DNA of 64,000 bases from contig CM067592.1 of assembly GCA_034336665.1 (NCBI GenBank), forward strand, positions 29,299,819-29,363,818. Reading direction: 5' to 3'. This stretch comes from Luscinia megarhynchos (Eukaryota; Chordata; Aves; Passeriformes; Turdidae). Shown here piece after piece: positions 1 to 12,361 of the stretch. The position numbers were made by a program, and so were the translations under genes. Below the pieces are notes generated by a model that was not told the origin of the DNA, searched no databases, and saw nothing but the letters and a program-made list of their open reading frames with translations. How positions within the stretch are numbered: position 1 is the stretch's first letter; every line of letters begins with the position of its first letter.

Positions 1-345
1 ATCAACATATAAGAACATATTTGCTAGATGCCTTTCATTAGAAGCCCATTAAGGAAGTATTCAGAGCTTTAACACAGGAAAAAGCAAGAGAATACTGCCA
101 CAGAGTTTCTGCACTTCAGTGTTCTGAACCTGCAGTCATCAAAATGTATTAGTTGTATCTAAAGCAGTAACTCCAACATGAAGAGAAGATTTCAATGAAG
201 AGAGCATTGCTGTCTTCAGGTAAGAGAAGGTAGGGCAAGACTGACCATAGATGCACAGCAATGGGTCAAAGAAACTAAAACATTCAGATTTGATGCAATA
301 TCTTTTTCATTACCATTTCCTTTTCCTCTCCTTTTTAAATTTACT
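1..345. other. AT-rich sequence, nothing recognised
   Basis: Mixed AT-rich sequence leading into the hexamer array. I see no coding signature, repeat family or RNA gene in it. Confidence 0.5.
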
Positions 346-572
346 TTTCCTTTTCCTTCTCCTTTCCTTTTTTTTCTTTTTCTTTTTCTTTCTTTTTCTT
401 TTTCTTTTTCTTTTTCTTTTTCTTTTTCTTTTTCTTTTTCTTTTTCTTTTTCTTTTTCTTTTTCTTTTTCTTTTTCTTTTTCTTTTTCTTTTTCTTTTTC
501 TTTTTCGTTTTCTTTTTCTTTTTCGTTTTCTTTCTCTTTTTCGTTTTCTTTCTCTTTTTCTTTTCTTTCCCC
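346..572. repeat. CTTTTT hexanucleotide microsatellite
   Basis: Pyrimidine-only array with unit CTTTTT, near-perfect from about 375 to 505 and then interrupted by TTTCG variants up to about 570. Because the period is six, every frame encodes a dipeptide repeat (Phe-Leu on plus; Lys-Glu, Lys-Arg or poly-Lys on minus). The open frames spanning it are therefore artefacts. Homopurine/homopyrimidine strand asymmetry makes it a candidate for triplex (H-DNA) formation and for length polymorphism. Confidence 0.95.
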
Positions 573-3500
573 CTGCCTCCATCCACCCCCTAGAGGCAAT
601 CAAACTCTAGTAGCCCTCCTTTTGAAAGGGTACGGACTAGAAAGCCTCCATATATATATTTCAACATAACCTATTCTGCAGTTATATCCTTTTATGGCAC
701 CTCTGTAGCAGTATGAACAGTAGTGAGATAGAAAGGTCCAAGAGACCTTTTCACCCTAATCACTGGCTTGGTCTTTCCAGTACACATTCCTTATTAAAAC
801 AGGAGAAATCAGCCCAGCTGAAGAAAATGAATACAGATAATTCAACACTGAAGGAAAAAATGAAACTAAAACAAAAATATGAAAAAGCAAAAAAACCCAA
901 AGAGTAAGAGAACTTTCAACAACCATAAGTATTCTCAAGATAGGACTGTTTTTAAATAGGAAAAAAAAGACTCCTAATATTTTCAAATACTAAAAGATAT
1001 AATAAAATTTAAGTCAAGTTTTAGATGAAATCTAACTAAGGTAAGAAAAAGGAAAGAAAGCAAAATTATTTGTCAAAATTATTAAAAGATTATAGGAAAA
1101 AGATAATATGGACATTGATACTTGAGATATCTGGTTGAAAGATTTGACGATGAAGTATACACTACTGGAATCCAGTTTGATCCCTGGTTAACAATTCGTG
1201 GAGATGGTTGCAGCCAGCCATTACAAGTTTTCATGTTTTCAGGGATGCAATGGTTTATTAAATGTTTATTACCATGTATACATATACATATATATGTACA
1301 CACATATACACAAAACCAATATGTAATCCTCAGATCTGAACGTCACATTCACAAACATACAGTATACAAAAAGCTCAAGAAAGAAATGAATAAGTAATGT
1401 TTTCAGATTCTGCTATGACATTAAAAGCTTGCTTCTCTTTGTGGTAAAAGTATAAAGTAGCAAGAATCAAGGCAGAGCAGCTGATTTATGCAGCTGCTAC
1501 AGCAAGTGCTTCAATCACATTAATTCATTGTTTTACAGCAATTCACATGTGGATAACATTGAGATTTACATGCTGCATTGCCAGTTTTTAGGAGGTTTTT
1601 CAGCTTATGAATATCTAATATGAATATCTTTCAAAAAATGTAAAACTGTTTGAACTAATTTGGTTTTGTTTCATGACACAGAATGCCCCGTAAAATTATT
1701 GTTGGGGGGGGAAAAAAAAAAGAGATAAGAGAAAAACAGAGGAAGTAAATTCCCAACAATGAAATGGTCAAGAAAAAAGTGAAGTAGCTACAGATTCACA
1801 GAAGAACACTGTGACAAAACAAAGAATATCTATGTTGTTAAAATATTTGAAAATCTTAACTGTCCAAATACTGCACAGGTTTTTCAAACAAAGCAAACAA
1901 AGTGCAGTTTGACTCCCATAGAAGGCCATATTCCCTAGCATGTTGTTTTTAAATTGCATTTTAAAAATAAGACAGAAAATAGTTTTTCAAAGATTTTGGA
2001 AAAATGACTTGCAAAAACATCTGTATCTTGGCACTAATAGACATCTGAGTATATGTTGATTTATAGCATCTGAAATTGTGGTCAAAGGAATTCCTGTAGC
2101 ATCAAAATTTCACTCGATTATGTAAGTAAATGTAACCTGGCAAAAATAGCTGTTGACTAAGCAGAGTACTATATTTGAACAGCCACAGTCATTGTGCAAT
2201 TCAAAAAATCATATAGCCATTGCATTTCTAATTTATTTTGTCAATGTGTTATGGTCTCAGCATCAGATACAAGTCTCTGTGTAGCTGTGACATTTTCAAC
2301 ATTAAATTCTTTATTTTGAGAGTAGCTCAAAATACTATTTTATGTTAGCCAGAACATGTGGTAGTGAATAATCCAAACCATAATGTGTTGATGACAGCAT
2401 TTTTTGCAAAAATAGTTGAAAGTATACTGAAAGTCACATGGGCTGTAGAGGCAATGAACCTTCCTCTTTTATGAATTTTCCTTTTTTTTAAAAAAAGGTA
2501 TTTCTACAGCACATTCATAAAAAGCTTTAATCTTAAAATATTGGTATAGAATTCCTTGGAGTATGAAGATAATGGAATCTAGTAGCTCTTCATATTGCCA
2601 GACCATACACATCTGCCAAAAATGATGCATATTCTACCTTACTTCTAAAACAAAGACATGCAAGTGTGGAATGCAATGAAGGTTAGACACTTCACCACAG
2701 AGAAGATAAGAGTAATTTTCTGCTTAGATTTTGCAAGTGTTCATGTTTTTAATCCTTATTTTTTGATAATTAGGTTAGCATTTTTCCCATTGACTATAGT
2801 TTTAACTTCTGATAGTGTTTCCAAAAGCTTATGTTCATTGGAAAAGTGTTAAAATTGTTTTAATATTTTACTCAATTAAGTATTAGCAGTAAATTAAAAC
2901 ATAGTTGATTTTCCAATTAATGCAGAATTGTTTATACCTGAGATGGGTTTATTTGATTTAAAGCTTATCTAATTTTGCCGTCGTGTACTTTACCACTAAG
3001 CTTGATTTAAAAAAGGATTGCCTTGGGCAAATTTAACAGTCAAGTGAAGACAGACAGAGGTGATTTGTACCATGTCTCAAGTAGTGTTGAGCTGACACTG
3101 AATAAATCTGTCTTTTAACATTTAATGATCTTTTTTTTTTTTTTTCTGTGCTTAAATACTCTGTAACTGAAGCACCACACAATAGCACACTTAAAAAACC
3201 TTTCTTTGCCTAGGTTACTTCAAGAGAGAAAGTGAAAGGAGTACAGCTATTTAAATACTGGGAAGAGAATTTGAAGAAACCATTCATTGCTCATTTCTTT
3301 GTATCAAGTTCATGACTGGAACATGATATTTTTCTACTTTTATTGCAATTTTTTCTGGCATGTGGTTTTTTGTTTTTTTTTTTCCTCACTATCATGCCTG
3401 TTGGAGCACCAGTGATTAATAAGCAGTCAAGAGGAGTTTCATATTAGTAGGATATATATAGCTTTGCAAGTCAGCTTGAAGAAGCCAAAGGGAAGTTCTA

Positions 3501-5784
3501 GCAAGTTATCAATAGATAAGGAGAAAAAAAGTAGAAAAGCATAATGAACAAGTTATCTTGAAGATTCAAAAAATAGGTAGATTTCAATGGATAATGACTG
3601 GAGCTAGTGTAAATTCTGGCTGATTTTCAAATTTGTTTGCTGCTTTGTAGGCCTTGGTCAGGCTATGAAGTCACGGAACTCCACATTTATTTGTATATTT
3701 GGACAGTGTACATACAACTAGTCAAGCCCTGTGTGATGCTCTGGAATTGATTGGATAACACATACCCATCTCTGAAGCTGGATATCACTATGTCTTTGTT
3801 CCTGAGAAGATTGACAGCTCCCTCTGCTGTTCTAATCGTGAGGTGAACAAAGTCTTTCTAATTTTTCTTCAGACAATGTTGGAGTCCTGCAGTATATCAG
3901 TTAGTGGCTATAATACTGATATGCTTTCAAACACTGTCTGGCATTCAAATGCCTGATGGCACCTTTAGGACACCTGCTTGGACAACCAATCTACCTCAAA
4001 ACAGAGATTGATTGTGTTATTAAAACGGTCTGAGAATCAAATGCTTTTATTTTTTTTTCTCTCGTTTACTTGCTTTTTGTTTGGTTTTTGTCCCACTCAA
4101 GCTTTCTCTTTCAGTTTGTAAACATCTAGCCTATTTACCACAGAAGGAGATTTATAAAAGCTCTGCTGCTTGGCAGTTGAGTCTAACCAAAGGAACTGAT
4201 ACTAAGCACTGCATGGATGCTATAACATGCTACTCACCATTTTTCTTAAATCCAAAAATAACTTCCTTCTCTGATTTTTATGTCTGCTTCACCATGGTTT
4301 TTTAAATACTTTGTAGTTCATAAAGTTTAATTGGTAATAAAAGTATCTCTAATATTTTTTTCTTATTTTAGGTGTCATTTGCTCATTCTTTATGATGAAA
4401 TGTAGAGGCTAGATTTGACAATATACACCACAATAAAGAAAGCATAAAAGGAGCGTGAGTGATGCTTGTTCTTTAGCATGATGCTTAAGCAGTAAAGATG
4501 CATGCTGGACTAAATTTCTTAGGCTGCTATTATCTATCAAAGTTCAGACAGTACTGAGTAGAAAAAAAGTCTCTGTAGTGATGGAAATTTCTTTATCCTA
4601 ACAAATCGTATGCAAAGAATAAAAACAGCATGAATCTAAATTTTGTCTGTTGACAATTTCAATGTATGATTTTTTTTCCTTATCAAACCCATACATAATT
4701 AGAAATAGCTTGAAAATTATAAAAGCAGACACAGTAGTCTTATATTACTGCTACACATGGCTCTACACACCATATACTTGCTGTACAAATCTCATGTACT
4801 ATGTATAAGATTTCTTGTACAAAAGTTTTGAAATAAAATCTCCTTCTTCTCTAAAAAACTCAAGATGCAGGTCAACTTCTTCAAAAAATACTGTCTGAAC
4901 AGACCTTTTCATGGCCTAGTTTATCCTTTCATTATCTTATCAAGCAGAATCCTTCATGACATTATCCATAAGAGAAAAATGAGTTAATACAGCTAAGAAC
5001 CATTAAAATTTCTATGAGCTTTTCCTTTAGTGAAAGTAAAAGACAGAACAATAACACAAAATCCTGCAGACACAGGAAGGGGTTGCCACCTTCCTGTCTT
5101 ATAGTCTCTGTCAATGAGTGTATCTGGCAGCATATCTATTTAAAATATAAAATAAATTTAAATTTTTGGACATTAAATAATTGTTCAAAGCATCTCATGT
5201 TGTTTGAAACGCAATAGAAAATTTCTAATTTTTCTTTTTAAGTTTTCTGTTGAAAATATAAACTGGACATTCATGGGCTGAAATATGTTAACCTCACCAT
5301 TCTGTTTTAACAGTGACTTCTACCAATGAGATATTTTGCCATTTACAGTGAATAACAAAAATGTTCTTTGTAGCACCCCAAAGGATTGGTCTCTCCACTT
5401 GCGTTCTTGTGACCCACTACATACAGGTTCACTGGAAGAAAGTAATCATAAATCCATTAAAGATTTGTCTGCTACCTTGGACATTACTGCTTCTGAAGGA
5501 TATTTATGGGAAAGCTCTGTATTCATTGAAGATATTTTTCCCCCAAGCATAACTACTGTTTACCAAGCAGGTGTTCTCAGTACTACTACATCTCAATGTC
5601 CTAGCAGAAATGCTAAGACAATCTCATATCCAATTAATTGTCTCTTTCCTAGAGTGAAAGGATAACCAGTGAAAGCCAAAACCTTCTGCCATTATGTATA
5701 GCAAAAGGAAGAGATATTACAATTATTATTAAACCAGACCAGTTCTATTTTAATGAAAAAAGTTGTTTGAGTTTTTGTGGGATT
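573..5784. other. Long AT-rich stretch without recognised genes
   Basis: About 5 kb of AT-rich DNA. It holds a TA/CA-rich patch near 1262-1310, a G-run followed by an A-run near 1704-1722, and T-runs near 3129-3149 and 3367-3384. Open frames here (for example 5336-5665, 109 codons) resemble no family I know. The only segment singled out is the exon-like piece at 781-903, listed separately. No LINE or LTR is recognisable. Confidence 0.5.
781..903 (+). other. Weak candidate internal exon (coiled-coil-like)
   Basis: A 123-bp segment follows a pyrimidine-rich acceptor-like stretch ending CTTTCCAG at 780. It ends before GTAAGAG at 904, a donor-like site with A rather than G at -1. It lies in an open frame beginning at 713 and has matching phases at both ends, as a cassette exon would. 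The 40 or so residues are Lys/Glu/Gln/Leu-rich and could form a coiled coil. A-rich DNA gives Lys-rich open frames by chance, and no homologue is recognised, so this is only a candidate. Confidence 0.15.
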
Positions 5785-5938
5785 TTTTTTCTTTTTTTTT
5801 TTTGTTTTGTTTTGGTTTTGTTGTTTTTTGGGTTTTTTTTGTTTGTTTGTTTTTGTTTTTGTTTTTGTTTTTGTTTTTGTTTTTTGTTTTTTATGTTTTT
5901 GTTTGTTTGTTTTGTTTTGTTTTGTTTTTTGTTTTTTT
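5785..5938. repeat. T/G low-complexity tract (GTTT, GTTTT, GTTTTT units)
   Basis: T-rich tract with runs of GTTTTT around 5850-5885 and GTTT or GTTTT units on either side. It could be a decayed microsatellite or the complement of a retroposon poly-A tail, but no adjoining element body is recognised. The open frame across it encodes only Phe, Leu, Val and Cys and is an artefact. Confidence 0.85.
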
Positions 5939-7693
5939 GATGCTGTATCGTTTTAAAAGCTTCTTTTGGGCAAAAGATTAATTTTTGTCAGTAAGTTTAA
6001 TTATTTCTGTAGATGTTAAAAATACTGCATTAAGCAAATAGCTGAATTCCCAGAATAAGAATTTATATTCTTCACCCTGCAGCACAAATTAGTAAGTTTA
6101 ATATATATTACACTCAATGTATGTTTTGTCTCTATATGCACTGAGTATGCACATATAGCCACTTATAAACACACATTCTTCACTGGTGGCACTGCACAAA
6201 TTCTCTTCCAAGCTTTAGCATTTTGGAGACATGTCTTGTGTAGAACTGAACTCTAAACTCAGGCTGTGCACTGGCTCAATGCTGAACCACTGCCTGATCC
6301 AATTAAATCGACGTGTTGCATGTTCAAGAAAGCTGACTGAAAATGCTGCCAACATGATACTGTATCTCTGAAATTATTTCCCAAGTTTTTAACTGATACT
6401 TTATTAAGTAAATGCTGTGCTGTTATAGCTTGTGTTAGACTTTACTATTACTTTACACTTTCCATGGTAAAATGTCTATTTGTTTAAAAGGAAAGGAAAA
6501 CATGCACAGATCTCTTCTACTCTCTATTTCACTGTATGATGAATTCAAATTTTACACTGCTTTCCAGAGTTTTGCAGTTTTTTTCCTGTTGTAACCTCTT
6601 TAGTTCACACATCACTGGACAGGTTATGATGCGCTTCTACTCAATGAACACCTATTTACCCAATGATATTGAGTGGTTTTAAACCAAAAGGGAGAGAATT
6701 ATGCTTTTTAGATGTGTCCCCTGTACCCCAAAATGCATCACTCTACTTTGACTTGCCTATTCCAACATCTAGTTCCTCTTACTCTGTTTTTGAATTACCT
6801 AATATTTTCAGAGTAGAAATACTTGTCTGCTCCCCCTTTCCAATATTATGTCTCATTCTACTAGATAATTTTACATGCTTTTTCATTTTCTGTAGTGAGA
6901 TTAACTTGGGCTTTCCTTTTTCTTTAATAAGGCTCTACATAGTAATTAGTAACTAAGCATTGTTAGCAAATACTTTCTTCTCAAAGTTATAAATTTGAAG
7001 CAACAAATACTCTCAGTCAACGTCAGTTTGTATCTACAGTTTACCATTATTGCTGTGTCATTATTATGGGATTATCCTAATTTCTATTCTGCACTGTAAG
7101 TCTCATTAAGCCTTAGGGTCAGTGTAAGCCTCGCATTAATCATGTTTTTACCAGAACCTAACAAATCCTCTTTAATTTGTATCTGGTTCAGTTTTATAAA
7201 ATGTGAGGTGGCCAGTTGCACATACATAATGTTGAAACCTTTGCAACTCTTTATTAATATAAATTTTTGGAAGCCATAGTTCATTTGAGATCTCCAACAA
7301 AGACGTAATGCAAATACAAATGGGAAAAAATGTTGTGCATAGCAAAAGTATTTGACTTTTTAATAAATTTTGTTCTAATTTAAAGAAATAAACATATTAA
7401 ACCATGGTTATACATTGTTCTCTATATGGCACGCTTTTCTTTAAATGGAGGGTTGTTTCAAAGTTCCCAGAATAAAACAGACCTACATTTATAGTCCTTT
7501 TCTAACACAGAGAAGTGTGTGCTCATATGCATTAGGATTCTTATCCTACTTTCTCAAACACCTCTATTCAAAGCTGCCACATTATCTTCTCTGTTCTCCT
7601 CCCATTTGCTATTGTCTTGGGTATAGAGACAAGGCGGTGGAGTTATCAGTGGTGTTTGTTCAAAAACCATTTTACATCATAGCCATGAGCGCG
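5939..7693. other. AT-rich sequence, nothing recognised
   Basis: About 1.75 kb of AT-rich DNA without a recognised gene, RNA or mobile element. Open frames at 6663-6956 (+) and 7084-7284 (-) show no domain or motif I can name. Confidence 0.5.
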
Positions 7694-8003
7694 ATGAGGG
7701 GTGGGAAGGGGCCCAGGAGGAGCTGAGAGGTGGGAAGGGGCCCAGAAGAGCAGTTTCCAGGCAGAAGCAGGGACACTAAGGACAGAACCTTACCTTTTTC
7801 CCCATTTGCAGAAGGGCAGTGACCCTTTCAAAACAGGGACTGGAAACACAGAACGCTTTCTCTGTTCTCTATGGGCTCCCAAGGGGGTCACCAGGGAGTC
7901 TCTGGGCCATAACCTTGGAAATGACATTTTGCAATCTGGAGCTGCTTCACAGCAAATTTCACAACACCTTTGCCACTTGATTTTTGCCATTTGGAGGGAG
8001 GAG

Positions 8004-8054
<51 letters not shown>

Positions 8055-8653
8055 ATGAGCGAGGAGAGCCTGCCCAAGGCCCACTTTTTTGTTGCTGCAC
8101 CCTGGAAGAAGAGAGCTCCTGAACCCACGCCACCATCATAGGAGTCAGCATTTTGGCAGCATCACCTGCCACATTCACCAATCGATTCAAACGAGCTCTG
8201 CAGGTTTTGTTTTGTCCCCTTTGTTTTCCTGTTTTTCCTGGGCCAGGGGAGGGCTGAGACATAAGAACCTCTCCCCATCTTGTCTTTGTTCTCCTGGGCT
8301 ATGAGGAACTGCCGGGGAATAGCAATCATCCTGGTTTTGTTCTGAAAGGAGCAGGTGGGCTGCCCAGGAAGCAGTGGCCATTTTATCTTTGTTCCAGGGG
8401 CTCTGCACAGCACCTTGCTTTTACAGCTCAAACCACTTCCCTCTTTTGTGCAAGTTTCTTTTTATTATCGTGTTTACTGCTCTTTTATATTAATCTTATT
8501 TTGGTAAAATTGTGACTCCAGTGTTTTTTAATCTCTTGTAGTTCCCCTCCCCCGCCTTTTCTTTTTCTTTTTTTTTTTTCCTTTCCCCTCTGTCATGGGG
8601 GAAGGGAGAGGTTTAGGCAGCCTTAGCTTTCTCCCTGCTGTGAAACCATCACA
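7694..8653 (+). mobile_element. Probable degenerate LTR
   Basis: A block clearly richer in G+C than its surroundings. It opens with two imperfect copies of a roughly 31-bp unit sharing GTGGGAAGGGGCCCAG (7694-7754) and contains eight GGGACA units. It ends in a T-rich section, a GGGGAAGGGAGAGG purine stretch, and GAAACCATCACA at about 8642-8653, which resembles the CA-ending terminus of avian ERV LTRs. The 3' edge is a reasonable call. The 5' edge is a guess, because no target-site duplication was found. Overlapping open frames of 90-150 codons on both strands carry no retroviral motif and are considered non-coding. A GC-rich single-copy element remains possible. Confidence 0.45.
8005..8052. 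repeat. GGGACA hexanucleotide array, eight units
   Basis: Eight uninterrupted GGGACA units inside the GC-rich LTR-like block. On the plus strand one frame reads Asp-Arg repeats, which explains an open frame of 146 codons. The short, perfect array suggests recent slippage. Confidence 0.95.
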
Positions 8654-11600
8654 CCTACACAGAGATTAATACAAATATGACGCAAGAACAGCCTTGAGGA
8701 AAGCAAAGCAACAGCTTAACAAAGGATTGTTCTTCTAGGTGCAGAAGGCACCAAGTAATTGGAATGAAGGTGTAAGATAAGCACGGATGATAAATATAAT
8801 TCTATGTAGTGCTCCTCTTGGCAAGGAAGGAGGCATTTTGACAGTTTTCTTTCTGTCTACTTAAAGGCCCAAGCCTGTGAGACTGCAATTCTCATATTTT
8901 CCTAACATTTAATGCTAATTGATGAATGTGGTTGCACCTCCTCCTTTGCCTGTCAGATACTTGGACTACATTTTTTTGGCAAATCTATGGATGAAAACTA
9001 TCTAGGCACAATTCCTTTAAAATTATCTTAAGTACTGTTGTTCTACTGCAGCTCGTAGCTCTGCACTGAAATCAAACAAACAAAACCAGCAACCAAAACC
9101 AAACCAAAAAAACCCCAGAAAAACAAACACAAAATTATAAAACCAAAATAATCCCCAAAGCAGCATTGGCCAAAATGTAAAATTTATGTTTATAGAGGTA
9201 TCATAATTAACAGAGAGAATTTGTGAGACTATACCAAGTTGTAGTAGTCTATGATTGCGTCATAAGAGACAACCCAAAAGTTTCTGCATATATTTGATTT
9301 TAAGAAAGTTGCCTACGGCAATGTGTTTGCAAAAGACTGTATAAAATGAAGTCTCTTATTTCCTATAGCAAAAGAGCATATGCCTATGCTATAACTTTAA
9401 TATGCACTTACAAAGCAGAAAAAAGTGTATATATACAAGTGATACAGTGTACAAAGAAAATTGTTTATGGATGGTTGAAAAGGTATGTTGGTAAATTCAC
9501 AGGGATGTAAGCTTTGTAATACTTTTATGAATGTCATGTCTGACATTTATGTTAATAATTAAGGTGTGATGATTAGGAAGAACAAAAAAAAAATTACACA
9601 TCCTGTGTTTGTTCCATGCAAAATGGATTCCTTTTATATTTCACAATTTTAAACTATTACAACAGTTGTAAATACTCTTTGACTTTCAGACTGATTAAAA
9701 CACCAAGAATCCCATAATGATGGATCTTGCACTTAGTCAAGTTTCTTAAAGATTGTATTTGTTTTCTTAAAAAAATCTGAGCTAAATGAGGAGACAGAAG
9801 TAAAGACATCTTAGATGTCGATGAAAAATATCTGCTGATCCTCAAGATGCTTATTGGAGAAAAGACCCAAGAAAAATATCCTGAAAAAACTTCTAGGGAA
9901 GAAGGGCATTGACTAAGAAAATGATGGAAAGACATTTCAGAGAGATCTCCAAATGTACCCAAGGAAAGCCAGCTACAGACATGGAGTTTTATGTGCCAAG
10001 ATAGTGGAAAAGTGTCCCTCAATAATAATGACTCAGTGCAACAAAGGGACAGGGAACTGCTCTTCCAGTGACCCAGTATTGTGACAATGCTGTTCAGTAC
10101 TGTGGAGAGCATCATGTTGCCTTCTGTTATGATTTACAGGACAGGACAAGATACAGTGGAGAAAACAGGCTTGAGGATGTGAATTATGATTTCCCAGACA
10201 TTTTTTTCAATATATTCAACAAATGAAATCCTTACAGGGTCTTAGTGACCTTTTGACTTTCTTTTTTTTTTTTTTTCTCTCCTTCCTTTTCTAAAAAGCA
10301 TTTTGAAATAGCAAGCCAGCAGGTCTCAGTCTGTGGAGGAAGACAGAGGTACTTATTTCAGGAACACATTGGTCCTTGCCAGGAAAGTGTATTTAAGTGC
10401 TAGCACTGTATCCCCTTCCTCTCTTTTTCATTTACTGTGAGATTAGGATTAATTCATCCAATTCCTGCAGACTGTTGGCAGCAGAATTAAAACAGATTTC
10501 AGAACTGATCTAGACAAATAGATTAATTTTCAAAAGATCTTTAAGAAAATAAATGCTACTGATTAAAAAAAAATTCTGATGATAAATATAAGGAAGCTTA
10601 TTCAAAAAAGATAGAAAAAGTTATATATTCCAGAGAAAAAACTATTAGCAGAAATGTTTTTGAATACTGAAAATTGATTGGTTAATTTCTAAGTCTGTAG
10701 TAATGTTGTTTAAAAATCAAGTATAGTAATGACATACAAGTGTTTTAATTTTTTATCAAGATTCAATTTTGGAATTATTGTCCTCATGTTTAAGCTACCA
10801 GAAGTTATCTGAAGGGTGTATCAGGTTGCACTATGTCCCTGTGATCATAATACAAACTTTTAAGAGATGAACAGAGTATTCATTAGAATATGTTAAGTTT
10901 CCTCTCCATCTTCTGCAAGTGAAAAACAGCGTGTGTTGAATTTCTGATTGGAGAGTACCTTATCTCCCTTATATGAGCAGAACCATCCTTACCTGAGATA
11001 AGTATGCAGAATATTGCATGGTGAATCCACTGAGATATCCAGCAGAGGAAGTAATAGAGAAGAATGCTAATGTTAATAGAATGTTAATATCCCTTACTGT
11101 ACATTTTTATGTCTTTTGTTTGCATAAGATTTGTTACAATGTATTTCTACTCTTAATGTGGCTGAAGTACTGAAGGAGAATAAATTTCCAGTCGTGTGTC
11201 TGGTTTATATGGTATTTCATTTTGCACTTCAGTATCTTAGAAAGAAACCGAGTTCATATTTTTTAGACTAATGAAGGGAATCTGGGGATATGGTAGGCTG
11301 GTTATCTTTTTGTTTAATTTTATTTTAATCTAGCATGCAGGAACATGAAAAGAAAGCCTTCTGTTTTGTCAAGGAAAAACTGCCTTTCACTGGAAAAATG
11401 TTAATTATAATACGAAAAATAATAAAGGAAAAACATTACCATTCTAGAACCTGTGTCTAGATATGGAAATATCATATGACTGGGAAGAATTTGAAATAAA
11501 TAATTTGTTTAACAAAGCTAATAAACCCGTCCACCTTCCAAATTGTTTAGTCATATATTTCAAGAGGACTCTGCCCTTTGTGGTAAAATGCTTCCATTAA

Positions 11601-12164
11601 ATCTTTTGGAAAAATTTATAGGTACAAGTATATGAGGTTCTTAAATACCAATCTGTTGCAACAATGTTCAAGGATTTAGCCTATAACCTGTGCTCCTTGC
11701 TGGTAGATGCTTTACTAGAGCAAAAGGAAGACACTAATTATCTTATGTATGTCTTTCTATTTATTTCAATTTTTGATTCATTAAAGATGAGAAATATGAT
11801 GAAATAAGCGGGTTGGAGCTAGGCCAAAGAAATAAAGTTTATTGAAAACACATTTTGCCTTTTGACTTAAGTGTTATTCCTCAGTCCAATTGGTGGCTTT
11901 AGGGGAAGACTGTTTGATGCACTCTAGGTGGAGTGCAGGAGAAACTCTCAGGAGGTTCAATAACTTAGGCTTGCAAACTTTAAAATATTGGTGTAAAATA
12001 AGGTACTTGTCAGATTTTAAAATGACATCCAAAATAGAGACACTTAACTAACTTGTCCGTCTTTAATGTATCAAGATATAACAAGGCACCTAATGAGACA
12101 TTAATTGGAATTTTTAGTCAGTCTTACAATACATTTTGAGAAGAAGTTAGGAAAAGAAATGATG
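8654..12164. other. AT-rich stretch, no recognised gene or element
   Basis: About 3.5 kb. It contains an A/C-rich tract around 9074-9125 and a T-run near 10261-10276. A 152-codon minus-strand open frame at 9657-10115 is the longest here not explained by a simple repeat. It starts with Met and is rich in Ser and Leu, but shows no domain, signal-anchor pattern or splice context that I can link to a family. I treat it as chance. Confidence 0.5.
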
Positions 12165-12170
12165 AGAAAG

Positions 12171-12207
<37 letters not shown>

Positions 12208-12361
12208 GAAAGAGAAAGAAAGAGAAAAAGAGAAAGAGAAAGAGAAAGAGAAAGAGAAAGAGAAAGAGAAAGAGAAAGAGAAAGAGAAAGAGAAAGAGAA
12301 AGAGAAAGAGAAAGAGAAAGAGAAAGAGAAAGAGAAAGAGAAAGAGAAAGGAAGAGAAAGG
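12165..12361. repeat. GAGAAA hexanucleotide polypurine array
   Basis: About 200 bp of purines on the plus strand. The GAGAAA unit is essentially perfect from about 12237 to 12345, with variants at the left end and a GGAAGAG break at the right. Frames across it encode Lys-Glu/Arg-Lys repeats (+) or Phe-Leu/Ser-Leu repeats (-) and are not genes. The uninterrupted purine strand could adopt triplex structure. Confidence 0.95.

Noticed and set aside
216..610. Four overlapping open frames over the CTTTTT array
   Set aside because: Six-base periodicity leaves several frames open and yields Lys-Glu, Lys-Arg or Phe-Leu repeats; no real protein.
9657..10115. 152-codon minus-strand open frame in non-repeat DNA
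   Set aside because: No domain, exon boundaries or recognisable family; length is compatible with chance in a 64-kb window.
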